Assembly (NCBI RefSeq): GCF_000764665.1
Contig: NZ_JRGM01000136.1
Coordinates: 62,001-126,000 of the forward strand
Direction: 5' to 3'
Length of the DNA: 64,000 nt
From: Aeromonas lacus
GTDB lineage: Bacteria > Pseudomonadota > Gammaproteobacteria > Enterobacterales > Aeromonadaceae
In this document: piece by piece, positions 35,981 to 44,487 of the stretch
Position numbering within the stretch: the first letter of the stretch is position 1
Layout: each line of letters begins with the position of its first letter
Position numbers and translations under genes: made by a program
Notes under the pieces: generated by a model
Databases searched by the model: none
What the model was told of the DNA's origin: nothing
What the model saw: only the letters and a program-made list of their open reading frames with translations

Positions 35981-36907
35981 ATGAAAAAACCAACTGTCGT
36001 CGTCGCTCTGGGTGGCAATGCTCTGCTCCGTCGTGGTGAGCCCCTTGAAGCGGATATCCAGCGCAAGAACATCGCAACTGCCGCCAAAACCATCGCCCTG
36101 ATCGCTCAGGAGTACAACGTGGTGCTGGTGCATGGCAACGGCCCGCAAGTCGGCTTGCTGGCCCTGCAAAACAGTGCCTACACCAAGGTCTCCCCCTATC
36201 CGCTGGATGTGCTGGGTGCCGAGTCCCAGGGGATGATCGGCTACATGCTGATTCAGGAGCTCAAGAATCTGATGCCGAGCCGCAACGTCACCGCGCTGCT
36301 GACTCAGGTGCAGGTTGATCCCAAGGATCCGGCCTTCGCCAATCCGACCAAATTTATCGGCCCCGTCTACGAAGAAGCGGAAGCCCGCACCTTGGCAGAA
36401 GAGAAGCACTGGGTGGTCAAGGCTGACGGCAAGTTCTTCCGCCGCGTAGTGCCGTCCCCGCTGCCCCAGCGCATCGTCGAAGGCGACGCCATCGAAACCC
36501 TGATTGCCCAGGGCCACCTCATCATCTGTACCGGTGGTGGCGGCATCCCGGTGACCTGGGATGGTCAGAGCCTGACCGGTATCGAAGCGGTCATCGACAA
36601 GGATATGTCTGCCGCCTATCTGGCCAAGCAGATCAAGGCTGATGCCCTGCTGATCCTGACCGATGCCGATGCCGTCTACCTGGATTGGGGCAAACCGACC
36701 CAGCGTCCGCTGCGAGTCACCAGCCCGGACGAGCTGGCCGGGGTCAAGTTCGACGCAGGTTCCATGGGACCGAAAGTCGAAGCCTCTTGTGAATTTGTCA
36801 AAGCGACCGGCGGCATGGTCGGCATCGGCTCTCTGGAAGATGGCCTCGCCATCCTCAAGGGTGAAGCTGGTACCAATATCGTCGCCACCCGTACCGTGAA
36901 TGCGTAG
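35981..36907 (+). CDS. arcC: carbamate kinase
   Basis: A 308-residue amino acid kinase-family enzyme making ATP from carbamoyl phosphate and ADP, the last step of the ADI pathway. Signatures are VVALGGNALLRRGEPL at residues 6-21, VLVHGNGPQVGLLALQ near 45-60, ICTGGGGIPV near 186 and LILTDADAVYLDWG near 227. ATG at 35981 gives the conserved N-terminus MKKPTVVVALGGNA. The gene order arcA-arcC-arcB differs from the Pseudomonas arcDABC order. Confidence 0.96.
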   Translation: MKKPTVVVALGGNALLRRGEPLEADIQRKNIATAAKTIALIAQEYNVVLVHGNGPQVGLLALQNSAYTKVSPYPLDVLGAESQGMIGYMLIQELKNLMPSRNVTALLTQVQVDPKDPAFANPTKFIGPVYEEAEARTLAEEKHWVVKADGKFFRRVVPSPLPQRIVEGDAIETLIAQGHLIICTGGGGIPVTWDGQSLTGIEAVIDKDMSAAYLAKQIKADALLILTDADAVYLDWGKPTQRPLRVTSPDELAGVKFDAGSMGPKVEASCEFVKATGGMVGIGSLEDGLAILKGEAGTNIVATRTVNA

Positions 36908-36984
36908 TTACAAATCTGTACTGAAGAATGCGTAGTCAACACTACTGCCTAAATTGGTCTGAACAAATATAGAGAGAACTCATC

Positions 36985-37989
36985 ATGGCTTTTAATCTGC
37001 GTAACCGTAACTTCCTGAAACTGCTGGACTTCACCCCGCGCGAAATCCAATACATGATCGATCTGGCCATCGACCTGAAGAAAGCCAAATACGGTGGCTA
37101 CGAGCGCAAGCATCTGGTCGGCAAGAACATTGCTCTGATTTTCGAGAAGACCTCCACCCGTACCCGTTGTGCGTTTGAAGTGGCGGCCTTCGACCAGGGC
37201 GCGCAAGTTTCCTACCTTGGCCCAAGCGGTTCCCAGATCGGTCATAAGGAGTCCATGAAGGACACCGCCAGGGTACTGGGTCGCATGTATGACGGTATCG
37301 AATACCGTGGCTACGGTCAGGAGATCGTGGAAGAGCTGGGTGCCTACGCCGGTGTACCGGTCTGGAACGGCCTGACCAACGAATTCCACCCGACCCAGAT
37401 CCTGGCAGACTTCATGACCATGCTGGAGCACGGCAAGGGCAAGCGTCTGGATCAAATCAAGTTCGCCTACCTGGGTGATGCCCGCAACAACATGGGTAAC
37501 TCCCTGATGGTCGGTGCCGCCAAGATGGGCATGGACATTCGTCTGGTTGCGCCGAAAGCCTTCTGGCCGGAAGAGGAGCTGGTTGCCAAGTGCCGCCTGA
37601 TCGCCGAAGAGACCGGCGCACGCATCACCCTGACCGAAGATGTGAAAGAGGGTGTGCTGGGCACTGATTTCCTCTACACCGACGTTTGGGTATCCATGGG
37701 TGAAGCGAAAGAAGCTTGGGATCAGCGCGTCAAACTGATGACCCCGTATCAGGTCAACATGGATGTCATCAACGCCACCAAGAACCCCGATGTGAAGTTC
37801 ATGCACTGCCTGCCGGCGTTCCACAACGACGAGACCACCATGGGCAAGGAAGTGGCTGACAAATATGGCATGAAAGGCCTGGAAGTGACCGAGGATGTGT
37901 TCGAATCCGAGCACAGCATCGTGTTCGACGAGGCCGAAAACCGGATGCACACCATCAAGGCAGTGATGGTTGCTACGCTGGGCGACTAA
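36985..37989 (+). CDS. arcB: ornithine carbamoyltransferase, catabolic type by context
   Basis: A 334-residue OTCase. The carbamoyl phosphate site STRTR is at residues 57-61 within [19 protein letters not shown] is seen in [12 protein letters not shown] near 133, and the ornithine site HCLP is near 273 in [11 protein letters not shown]. In the cell it phosphorolyses citrulline to ornithine and carbamoyl phosphate when part of the ADI pathway; the sequence also resembles the anabolic ArgF/ArgI enzymes. Position between arcC and the carrier supports a catabolic role. 77 bases follow arcC. Confidence 0.92.
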   Translation: MAFNLRNRNFLKLLDFTPREIQYMIDLAIDLKKAKYGGYERKHLVGKNIALIFEKTSTRTRCAFEVAAFDQGAQVSYLGPSGSQIGHKESMKDTARVLGRMYDGIEYRGYGQEIVEELGAYAGVPVWNGLTNEFHPTQILADFMTMLEHGKGKRLDQIKFAYLGDARNNMGNSLMVGAAKMGMDIRLVAPKAFWPEEELVAKCRLIAEETGARITLTEDVKEGVLGTDFLYTDVWVSMGEAKEAWDQRVKLMTPYQVNMDVINATKNPDVKFMHCLPAFHNDETTMGKEVADKYGMKGLEVTEDVFESEHSIVFDEAENRMHTIKAVMVATLGD

Positions 37990-38112
37990 GGTCGCAGTAG
38001 TGGTGCCGGGGGGCGACCCCCGGCTTTTCGACCATGTGACAGCGGCATAATACCTCTAACCCTACAACCCGCAGCCTGCATGGATACCACACCCACAGAA
38101 GGAAGCTGGACC

Positions 38113-39516
38113 ATGACCAAATTCAAGTTCCCGTCAGCCTACACGATACTGTTTGTGCTGATCGCCCTGGTGGCCGCCCTGAGCTGGATAGTGCCGGCCG
38201 GCAAATATGAGATGACCATGAACGAAGCCCTCGGCAAAGAAGTGCCGGTGGCGGGTACCTACAAGCTGGTAGAGGGCAATCCTCAGGGGATCGTCGACGT
38301 GCTGCTGGCACCTATCGATGGCCTCTACAACCATGACACCTATCAGGCAGGCGCCATCGACGTCTCCCTGTTTATCCTGATCATCGGTGGTTTTCTTGGC
38401 ATTGTGACCAAGACCGGTGCCATCGATGCCGGTATAGAACGTGTTACCGATCGTCTGCGTGGCCGTGAAGAGTGGATGATCCCGATCCTGATGGCGCTGT
38501 TCGCCGCAGGCGGCACCATCTACGGCATGGCCGAAGAGTCGCTGCCGTTCTACACCCTGCTGGTGCCGGTGATGATGGCCGCCCGTTTCGACCCGGTGGT
38601 GGCTGCGGCAACCGTGCTGCTGGGGGCCGGTATCGGTACTCTCGGTTCCACCATCAACCCGTTTGCGACCGTTATCGCGGCCAACGCGGCCGGTATCTCC
38701 TTCACCGACGGTATCTGGCTGCGCGTTGCCATGCTGGTCGCTGGCTGGTTGCTCTGTGTCGCCTACGTGATGCGTTACGCCAAGATGGTGCGCAATGATC
38801 CCAGCAGATCGCTGGTGGCTGACAAGTGGGAAGAGAACCGTGCCCACTTCCTTGGCAACAAGAGCGATCAGATGCTGGAGTTCACCCTGACCCGTAAAAT
38901 CGTGCTGGGTATCTTCGTCGCCGCCTTTGCCGTGATGATCTACGGTGTGGCCGTGCTGGGCTGGTGGATGGCGCAGATCTCCGGCGTGTTCCTGGCTGCC
39001 GCCATCATCGTCGGTATCATCTCCCGCATGAGCGAGGAGGAGCTGACCTCCAACTTCATCGATGGTGCCCGCGACCTGCTGGGTGTGGCCCTGATCATCG
39101 GTATCGCCCGCGGTATCGTGGTGGTAATGGATAACGGCATGATCACTCACACCATTTTGCACAGTGCAGAAGGGATCGTGACCGGCCTCTCCACCATCGT
39201 CTTTATCAACGTGATGTTCGTGCTGGAAGTGGTGCTCTCCTTCCTGGTGCCGTCCTCCTCCGGTCTGGCCGTGCTGACCATGCCGATCATGGCGCCGCTG
39301 GCCGACTTCGCCAACGTGGGTCGCGATCTGGTGGTGACTGCTTACCAGTCTGCTTCCGGTCTGGTGAACCTGGTGACCCCGACCTCCGCCGTGGTCATGG
39401 GTGGTCTGGCCATCGCCAAGGTGCCCTACGTGCGCTGGCTGAAGTGGGTGGCTCCGCTGCTCGCCATGCTGACCGTGCTGATCGTGGTCTGCCTGAGCCT
39501 GGGTGCCGTGCTCTGA
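38113..39516 (+). CDS. YfcC-family membrane carrier of the ADI cluster
   Basis: A 467-residue integral membrane protein of the YfcC / C4-dicarboxylate anaerobic carrier-like family, with about 11-12 hydrophobic helices. Conserved features are WIVPAGKYE near residue 20, the IGGFLGIVTKTGAID region near 87-101, a GTIYGMAEE motif near 135 and a SFLVPSSSGLAVLTMPIMAPL loop near 380. It replaces the unrelated arginine/ornithine antiporter ArcD in the cluster, and is therefore inferred to exchange arginine for ornithine. ATG at 38113 has AAGGAAG upstream; the ATG at 38080 has no clear site. Confidence 0.85.
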   Translation: MTKFKFPSAYTILFVLIALVAALSWIVPAGKYEMTMNEALGKEVPVAGTYKLVEGNPQGIVDVLLAPIDGLYNHDTYQAGAIDVSLFILIIGGFLGIVTKTGAIDAGIERVTDRLRGREEWMIPILMALFAAGGTIYGMAEESLPFYTLLVPVMMAARFDPVVAAATVLLGAGIGTLGSTINPFATVIAANAAGISFTDGIWLRVAMLVAGWLLCVAYVMRYAKMVRNDPSRSLVADKWEENRAHFLGNKSDQMLEFTLTRKIVLGIFVAAFAVMIYGVAVLGWWMAQISGVFLAAAIIVGIISRMSEEELTSNFIDGARDLLGVALIIGIARGIVVVMDNGMITHTILHSAEGIVTGLSTIVFINVMFVLEVVLSFLVPSSSGLAVLTMPIMAPLADFANVGRDLVVTAYQSASGLVNLVTPTSAVVMGGLAIAKVPYVRWLKWVAPLLAMLTVLIVVCLSLGAVL

Positions 39517-39541
39517 TTAGTTGACAAGAGAAAGCCGAAAG

Positions 39542-39567
39542 CGGGAGCCACTGGCTCCCGTTTTTTA
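39542..39567 (+). terminator. arc cluster terminator
   Basis: CGGGAGCCA pairs with TGGCTCCCG, followed by TTTTTT. Confidence 0.92.
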
Positions 39568-39600
39568 TGGGCGCAAGTGAAGGTCGCAAATGAGAGGCAA

Positions 39601-39624
39601 CAAAAAGGCGACCTGCGGGTCGCT
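39601..39624 (-). terminator. argR terminator
   Basis: GCGACC pairs with GGTCGC around TGCG; the preceding A-run provides the U tract on the minus strand, 24 bases past the argR stop. Confidence 0.82.
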
Positions 39625-39647
39625 TCGATGCATTTGGGGGAGGGGGC

Positions 39648-40139
39648 TTAACGGGCCTGAGCCAGCGTGCGCACCACGGCGGCGTGGGCCTGACGGGTAC
39701 GGCTGATATGGCGCGGCGCGACCAGCACCACGTCGTTGCCCGCGACGGCGCCCATGATCTCGGGATTGGCGTTGCGATCGAGCAGGCGGGCCACCACGGT
39801 GGCAGCGCCGGGAGTGGTGTGGATCAGCACCATCTGCTGGTTGTGCACCACGTCGCGCACCATGTCGTGGATGGAGCGGGTGCTGCCGGCGGGCTCCAGT
39901 TGCTCGTCGACCAGGGTGTAGACCTTCTTGCCGTTGGCATTTTGCGCCTTGGCGACGCCGAGACGGCGCAGCAGGCGGGAGATGGTGGACTGGCTGATGT
40001 CGGCAAAGCCCCGCTCCGACAGCTCGCGGCGGATCTCTTCCTGGGTGCTGTAGCAGTGCTGACCGATGATCTGGCGACAGGCATCCAGCTGGGCCAGATC
40101 GGGCTCTTGGGCAACGGGACGACTGAGGGTTTTGACCAC
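39648..40139 (-). CDS. argR: arginine repressor ArgR
   Basis: A 163-residue hexameric arginine-dependent regulator. The N-terminal winged helix has EIRRELSERGF and SQSTISRLLRRLGV near residues 36-63. The C-terminal arginine-binding and oligomerisation domain includes HTTPGAATVVARLLDR near 107-122 and EIMGAVAGNDVVLVAP near 127-142. Length is close to E. coli ArgR (156). It is convergent with the arc cluster, which suggests that arginine breakdown and its regulator form one locus, as also seen in other ADI-bearing bacteria. Confidence 0.94.
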   Translation of the reverse strand: MVKTLSRPVAQEPDLAQLDACRQIIGQHCYSTQEEIRRELSERGFADISQSTISRLLRRLGVAKAQNANGKKVYTLVDEQLEPAGSTRSIHDMVRDVVHNQQMVLIHTTPGAATVVARLLDRNANPEIMGAVAGNDVVLVAPRHISRTRQAHAAVVRTLAQAR

Positions 40140-40308
40140 GGCGAATTCCTTTGACTATGACCGGAGGTAAACGCGCGATATCTGCCATAGCAGTCAGTTA
40201 TCAGCCAAAAACACTGATAATCAATCTATATGCAGGGAATGAACGGGCATTACCATCTTGGGATGGCAAATTATAGCTGACTGGAAATTCGGTGATGTGA
40301 CAGGGTTC

Positions 40309-40333
40309 AAAAATGGGCCCCGCAGGGCCCAAT
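40309..40333 (-). terminator. pyrBI terminator
   Basis: TGGGCCC pairs with GGGCCCA around a TGCG/CGCA loop; the left-hand A-run (40309-40313) gives the U tract on the minus strand. Confidence 0.88.
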
Positions 40334-40339
40334 CAGATA

Positions 40340-40804
40340 TCAGTCACGCTCGCTGACGATGTCCTGAGTGAAGGACTTCTCACAATATTTGCACTTCATT
40401 CGCACCACGCCTTTTACTTCCCGTACCCGGAAGTAGCTGTCCACCGGCTCGTTGTGGGAGATGCAGTTGGAGTTGGGGCAGTGGAACACCCCGGTGATGA
40501 ACTCCGGCAGCTCCAGCTGGTGCTTCTTCACCACATTGAAGTCTTCGATGATGTTGACGGTCGCTTTCGGGGCGAACAGCGCCAGCTGGTTGGCCTGCTG
40601 CTCGGTCAGTCGGGTGTTCTCAATCTTGATGAGATCCTTTTTGCCCAGTGCGCCGGATTTCAGGTTGAAGCCGACGGTGATCCGCTCCTGGGTTTCAATC
40701 AGCTGGAACAGCTTGAGGATCTTGATGCCCTGGCCAGCGGGGATGTGATCGATGACGGAGCCGTGACGGATGGCTTCGACTTGCAGTTGGTTCTTGTCAG
40801 ACAT
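40340..40804 (-). CDS. pyrI: aspartate carbamoyltransferase regulatory chain
   Basis: A 154-residue allosteric subunit of ATCase that binds CTP, UTP and ATP. The N-terminal nucleotide-binding domain includes [19 protein letters not shown] near 10-28. The C-terminal zinc site is formed by Cys109-x4-Cys114 (HCPNSNC) and the later CKYC pair. Length is the E. coli size (153). It follows pyrB by 15 bases in the same transcript. Confidence 0.96.
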   Translation of the reverse strand: MSDKNQLQVEAIRHGSVIDHIPAGQGIKILKLFQLIETQERITVGFNLKSGALGKKDLIKIENTRLTEQQANQLALFAPKATVNIIEDFNVVKKHQLELPEFITGVFHCPNSNCISHNEPVDSYFRVREVKGVVRMKCKYCEKSFTQDIVSERD

Positions 40805-40819
40805 GATATTCCCCTAAGC

Positions 40820-41740
40820 TCAGACAGTTTCGTTCAGTACCAGTGCCAGCAGCGCCTGGCGTGCATAGACCCCGTTCTCCGCCTGCTGGAAGTAGCAAGC
40901 GTGGGGGGTCTTGTCGACCGCGACATCGATCTCGTCGACGCGGGGCAGGGGATGCAGGATCTTCATGGTGGGCTTGGCCCCTTCCAGGGTCGCCAGCTCC
41001 AGAATGAACTTGGCGGCCATGTGCTTGTATTCGGTCTCGTCGAAGCGCTCTTTCTGGACGCGGGTCATGTAGAGGATGTCCAGCTCCGGCATCACCTCTT
41101 CCATGGTCTGGTGGACGCTGAACTGGATGCCCTTCTCTTCCAGCTCTTCGCAGATGTAGTCCGGCATCGCCAGCGCTTCCGGGGAGATGAAGAAGAAGCG
41201 GCAGTTGAACAGGCTGAGGGCCTGGGCCAGCGAGTGCACGGTGCGGCCATATTTCAGGTCACCGACGAAGGCGACGTTGAGGTTGTCCAGACGACCCTGA
41301 GTTTCATGGATGGTGAACAGGTCGAGCAGGGTCTGGCTCGGATGCTGGTTGGAGCCGTCGCCGCCGTTGATGACCGGCACGCGGGAGAACTCGGAGGCGA
41401 GGCGGGCAGCCCCCTCTTTCGGATGACGCATCACCACCGCATCGGTGTAGGAGCCGATGATCTTGATGGAGTCAGCCAGGGTCTCGCCCTTCTTGGCGCT
41501 GGTGTTGCCACCGTCGGCGAAGCCGATGATGTTGCCGCCGAGGCGCTGCACCGCGGTCTCGAAGGAGAGGCGGGTGCGGGTGGAGGCTTCGAAGAAGCAG
41601 CTGGCAACCAGCTTGTCTTTCAGCAAGCGGGTGTCGGGCTCGGCCTTCAACCGTTGTGCGGTTGAGACTACCAGTTCCATTTCAGACCGGGTCAGGTCCG
41701 TGATGGAGATGACATGTTTCTTGTAGAGTGGATTGGTCAT
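40820..41740 (-). CDS. pyrB: aspartate carbamoyltransferase catalytic chain
   Basis: A 306-residue catalytic subunit condensing carbamoyl phosphate and aspartate, first committed step of pyrimidine synthesis. Motifs: [13 protein letters not shown] near residues 50-62, [12 protein letters not shown] near 105, [15 protein letters not shown] near 130, the RVQKER segment near 229 and HPLPRVDEI near 263. ATG at 41740 ([13 protein letters not shown]) agrees with E. coli; upstream in-frame ATGs are not conserved. Expression is predicted to be controlled by the leader peptide and attenuator immediately upstream. Confidence 0.97.
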   Translation of the reverse strand: MTNPLYKKHVISITDLTRSEMELVVSTAQRLKAEPDTRLLKDKLVASCFFEASTRTRLSFETAVQRLGGNIIGFADGGNTSAKKGETLADSIKIIGSYTDAVVMRHPKEGAARLASEFSRVPVINGGDGSNQHPSQTLLDLFTIHETQGRLDNLNVAFVGDLKYGRTVHSLAQALSLFNCRFFFISPEALAMPDYICEELEEKGIQFSVHQTMEEVMPELDILYMTRVQKERFDETEYKHMAAKFILELATLEGAKPTMKILHPLPRVDEIDVAVDKTPHACYFQQAENGVYARQALLALVLNETV

Positions 41741-41760
41741 CGTCTGCATTCCCTTTGACA

Positions 41761-41916
41761 TCATTGGAGGTTTTTCGGGCACAAAAAAAAGCCCCTGGAA
41801 ACAGGGGCTTTTTTTAAAAATAACTGGGGAACATCGGGTCGGAAACCGGAAACAACGGGGCCGCTCTGGTGCGCTCCACCCGTTTGCAAAGCTGTTTTTT
41901 TCATCAAAAACGGCAT
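41761..41916 (-). CDS. pyrL: pyrBI leader peptide PyrL
   Basis: A 51-codon frame beginning ATGCCG with GGAAG upstream and running straight through the attenuator hairpin, ending TGA only 20 bases before the pyrB ATG. Its end ([12 protein letters not shown]) resembles the E. coli PyrL end where translation crosses the terminator. In E. coli, high UTP lets RNA polymerase escape the U-rich pause ahead of the ribosome so the attenuator forms; low UTP keeps them coupled. A U-rich stretch (TTATTTTT) just before the hairpin fits the pause. Confidence 0.78.
   Translation of the reverse strand: MPFLMKKTALQTGGAHQSGPVVSGFRPDVPQLFLKKAPVSRGFFLCPKNLQ
41783..41816 (-). terminator. pyrBI attenuator
   Basis: AGCCCCTG pairs with CAGGGGCT around a TTTC/GAAA loop, with long A and T runs on both sides. 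It lies inside the PyrL frame and 43 bases before pyrB. Confidence 0.9.
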
Positions 41917-41947
41917 CTTCCTGTCCCGACCTTGTTCAAAACCGGAC

Positions 41948-41977
41948 AGATTATAGGGCTGCATTTTTAATTGTCAA
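41948..41977 (-). promoter_or_regulatory. pyrBI promoter
   Basis: On the minus strand TTGACA, a 16-base spacer and TATAAT form a consensus sigma-70 promoter (complement of about 41949-41976). The transcript start is predicted near 41942, placing pyrL about 25 bases inside. Confidence 0.82.
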
Positions 41978-42015
41978 AATTTTATTTTCCATGCCTGTTT
42001 TGGCCTGAAAAACGT

Positions 42016-42558
42016 TTAAGTAGCGGGAACAGGACGACAAATCCACACCCTGTGCGTCTCTTGCAGCGATTCCCCATCGCGGGCCATGGCGCGCAGATAA
42101 CCGAGTCTGTGGTGCCCCTCCAGCAAACAGAATGGGTGGGGCAGGGGATGGCCGTTCGGGTAGCTGGCTCCCGCCCCCGGCGCCAGCACGATGACCGGCT
42201 CGGGCCAGCTCCCTTCGCTCAGCATCTTCTCGCCGAGCCAGGAGCGACGGACATAGCGATTGCTGCGCAGCATCTCGCCCCAGCGCTCGATCACCTCCAT
42301 ATGGCGGGAGTCTATCTGCTCGATAATCTGCGCGGTGGGCCAGCTTTCGCATGCGAACTGGTGGCTGGCGAGATCGATAAAGCTCCAGTTGGACTCAAAA
42401 CCGCGCCAATGACGGTAAATCCACTGGGAAAGCACATTTTCGGGGATGAAGGGCACCAGCGGGGCGACCCGGGCTAGGTAGTCGGGCAGGGACTCTGTTT
42501 TGCGTTCGTCCCTGAAGTTGAGGGGCGCCAGTTGTTGGAGCAGTCGGTAATTGAGCAT
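42016..42558 (-). CDS. hypothetical protein with ParB/sulfiredoxin-like motif
   Basis: A 180-residue soluble protein without a recognised family name. The C-terminal half has PFCLLEGHHRLGYLRAMA near 145-162, which resembles the GxHR loop of the ParB/sulfiredoxin nucleotide-binding fold. The N-terminal half is Trp-rich (WIYRHWRGFESNWSF). ATG at 42558 has GGGAGG six bases upstream. Neighbours are pyrBI (separate promoter) and tRNA-Trp on the other strand. The fold assignment is inference from one motif. Confidence 0.65.
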   Translation of the reverse strand: MLNYRLLQQLAPLNFRDERKTESLPDYLARVAPLVPFIPENVLSQWIYRHWRGFESNWSFIDLASHQFACESWPTAQIIEQIDSRHMEVIERWGEMLRSNRYVRRSWLGEKMLSEGSWPEPVIVLAPGAGASYPNGHPLPHPFCLLEGHHRLGYLRAMARDGESLQETHRVWICRPVPAT

Positions 42559-42715
42559 AAGCAGCCTCCCGGTACCTGCTTTCACCCTACCCCCATTTAT
42601 GTCCCATTCCTACCCCGCTGAGTCTGGAAATACAGCAAGTTACCCCTCGTTGCTGCACAAATCGGCGCGACTTGTTCGGGATTTGTGCAATCGCATTAAA
42701 AGTGTGAAAAAAGCC

Positions 42716-42743
42716 TTTACCTTTGAAACCCGCTTTGTATACT
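42716..42743 (+). promoter_or_regulatory. tRNA-Trp promoter
   Basis: TTTACC (42716-42721), a 16-base spacer and TATACT (42738-42743), followed by GC-containing ACGCCTC. The tRNA starts 17 bases downstream. Confidence 0.7.
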
Positions 42744-42759
42744 ACGCCTCGTTTGTTGC

Positions 42760-42836
42760 AGGGGCGTAGTTCCAATTGGTAGAACAGCGGTCTCCAAAAC
42801 CGATGGTTGCGGGTTCGAGTCCTGCCGCCCCTGCCA
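42760..42836 (+). tRNA. trpT: tRNA-Trp (CCA anticodon)
   Basis: AGGGGCG at 42760 pairs with CGCCCCT before an encoded GCCA end at 42833-42836. The anticodon loop CTCCAAA carries CCA, and the T arm GCGGGTTCGAGTCCTGC is intact. 77 bases including CCA. Monocistronic, with its own promoter and terminator. Confidence 0.97.
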
Positions 42837-42847
42837 TTTAATTCAAG

Positions 42848-42875
42848 AAAAGCCAGCTCATCGAGCTGGCTTTTC
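42848..42875 (+). terminator. tRNA-Trp terminator
   Basis: AAAGCCAGCTC pairs with GAGCTGGCTTT around ATC, starting 11 bases after the tRNA. Confidence 0.88.
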
Positions 42876-43060
42876 GCTTTCTGGCGTTTGCCACTCTCCC
42901 CGCTAGCTCTCTTTCTTGCCGTTTGCCTCTGCCACATCTGTCAATTGAGGCCTCTCTACCCCTGTGCTACACCTTGCTTCTTGTCAGATGGTGCCCTGTT
43001 GCCCGGCGTCTGTACTGCATCCGGTTGGCCTGAGGCGCTTCAATCCAAGGAGACAGAACG

Positions 43061-44431
43061 ATGAACAAAGCGGTGGAGACTCGTCACAATCACACCCACG
43101 CTGGCGGCTGGGTACCCCGGGATCAGGTGCATGTAGAGCGCTGGGTGCAGCGGCTGCGGCAGGCGGTTACCCGTCAGCCCCGTCCGCTGGTGGCACCGAT
43201 CGCCGAGCTGAAGGCGCTGGTCGAGCAGGAGCCGGCGCTGCATTTGCAGGCGCAGGCGATGTTTGACGAGGCGTGGCAGCACAAGCACAGAACCCCGCTC
43301 GGCCAGGTCGAGGTGCGCAGCTTCGAAGAGTTTCTGCTGCTGCTCAACGGCATCATGACCACGGCGCCGGAAGCCTATCAGGATGTGCAGAGCCACGAGC
43401 CGGCGGGGCTCATCGGCTTTCCCATCAATGCCCTGCTCAACTGGCCCATGGCGACGGCCGCCGGCTACGGCTTCTTTGCCAACGAGCTGGTGAACCAGCA
43501 GCTGCGCAAGATCCTCGGCTACTGGGCCAATTTCCTGCAAAGCCCGGCGTCACGCTATGTGCTGACCGAGTCGGTCAGTCCCCTCGATCACCAGACCCTG
43601 ATTGTCCCCTGGTTGGGGGACGTGGCGAAACGGGAGATGGTCAAGGTGGCGCAGGGGGCGCTCGGTGCCGGTGACAACCCCACTCCGGACAGCTTCGAGG
43701 GGATTTTCCACTCCACCCCGGGGGCCGAATATGAAGGGTTTGCCAGCTGGGACGACTTCTTCACCCGCCGCTTTCGCCCCGGCGTGCGGCCGGTGACGGC
43801 CCCCGACGATGACAACGTGATCGCCAACGCCTGCGAATCTGCCCCGCTGCAGGTGGCCAAAAGAGTGCGCCGGCAGGACTCCTTCTGGCTCAAGGGGCAA
43901 CCCTATTCGCTGGACAACCTGCTCGACTTCGACCCGCGTGCCGCCGAGTTCGAGGGGGGCACCATCTATCAGGCCTTCCTCAGCGCGCTGAGCTATCACC
44001 GCTGGCACAGCCCGGTGAGCGGCACGGTGCATTCGGTCAAGGTGGTCAACGGCAGCTACTACCTTGCCAACCGCCATCAGGGTTTTGGCAACCTCGACGG
44101 CGCTGACCCGAGCGCCCCCAATCAGTCGCAACCCTTCCTCACCGCGGTGGCGACCCGCGCCCTGATCTTTATCGAGGCGGACAATCCCAAAATCGGTCTG
44201 ATGTGCGTGGTGCCGGTCGGGATGGCCGAAGTGTCGAGCTGCGAGGTGACGGTGCAGCCGGGGCAGCGGATCGAGAAGGGTGAGCAGCTCGGGATGTTCC
44301 ACTTCGGTGGCTCCACCCACTGCCTGCTGTTCCGCCCCGGGGTCGAGCTGGAGTTCGACTTCTACGGCCAGCAGCCGGGGCTGGAGGCGACCAACCTGAG
44401 GATCAATACGGCGCTGGCGCGGGTCAAATAA
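43061..44431 (+). CDS. phosphatidylserine decarboxylase-family pyruvoyl enzyme
   Basis: A 456-residue protein. Residues 1-190 match the PSD-associated N-terminal domain seen in non-canonical family members; the C-terminal PSD domain contains FTRRFRPGVRPV near 235, HSPVSGTVHSVKVV near 325-338 and the self-cleavage motif GGST at 416-419, where Ser418 would become the pyruvoyl group. Membrane-biosynthesis Psd proteins are shorter (about 285-320) and normally use LGST. This architecture is shared with fungal tryptophan decarboxylase PsiD, so the substrate may be an amino acid rather than phosphatidylserine. Start at 43061 has CCAAGGAG upstream. Confidence 0.82.
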   Translation: MNKAVETRHNHTHAGGWVPRDQVHVERWVQRLRQAVTRQPRPLVAPIAELKALVEQEPALHLQAQAMFDEAWQHKHRTPLGQVEVRSFEEFLLLLNGIMTTAPEAYQDVQSHEPAGLIGFPINALLNWPMATAAGYGFFANELVNQQLRKILGYWANFLQSPASRYVLTESVSPLDHQTLIVPWLGDVAKREMVKVAQGALGAGDNPTPDSFEGIFHSTPGAEYEGFASWDDFFTRRFRPGVRPVTAPDDDNVIANACESAPLQVAKRVRRQDSFWLKGQPYSLDNLLDFDPRAAEFEGGTIYQAFLSALSYHRWHSPVSGTVHSVKVVNGSYYLANRHQGFGNLDGADPSAPNQSQPFLTAVATRALIFIEADNPKIGLMCVVPVGMAEVSSCEVTVQPGQRIEKGEQLGMFHFGGSTHCLLFRPGVELEFDFYGQQPGLEATNLRINTALARVK

Positions 44432-44448
44432 CCCTGCCACCTGATAGT

Positions 44449-44482
44449 GCGAGGCCGCCCAAGGGCGGCCTCGCTGTTGTTA
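44449..44482. terminator. bidirectional terminator after the PSD-family gene
   Basis: GCGAGGCCGCCC pairs with GGGCGGCCTCGC in a perfect 12-bp stem, followed by TGTTGTTA. It also lies just beyond the CYTH gene stop on the minus strand. Confidence 0.75.
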
Positions 44483-44487
44483 ATCCT

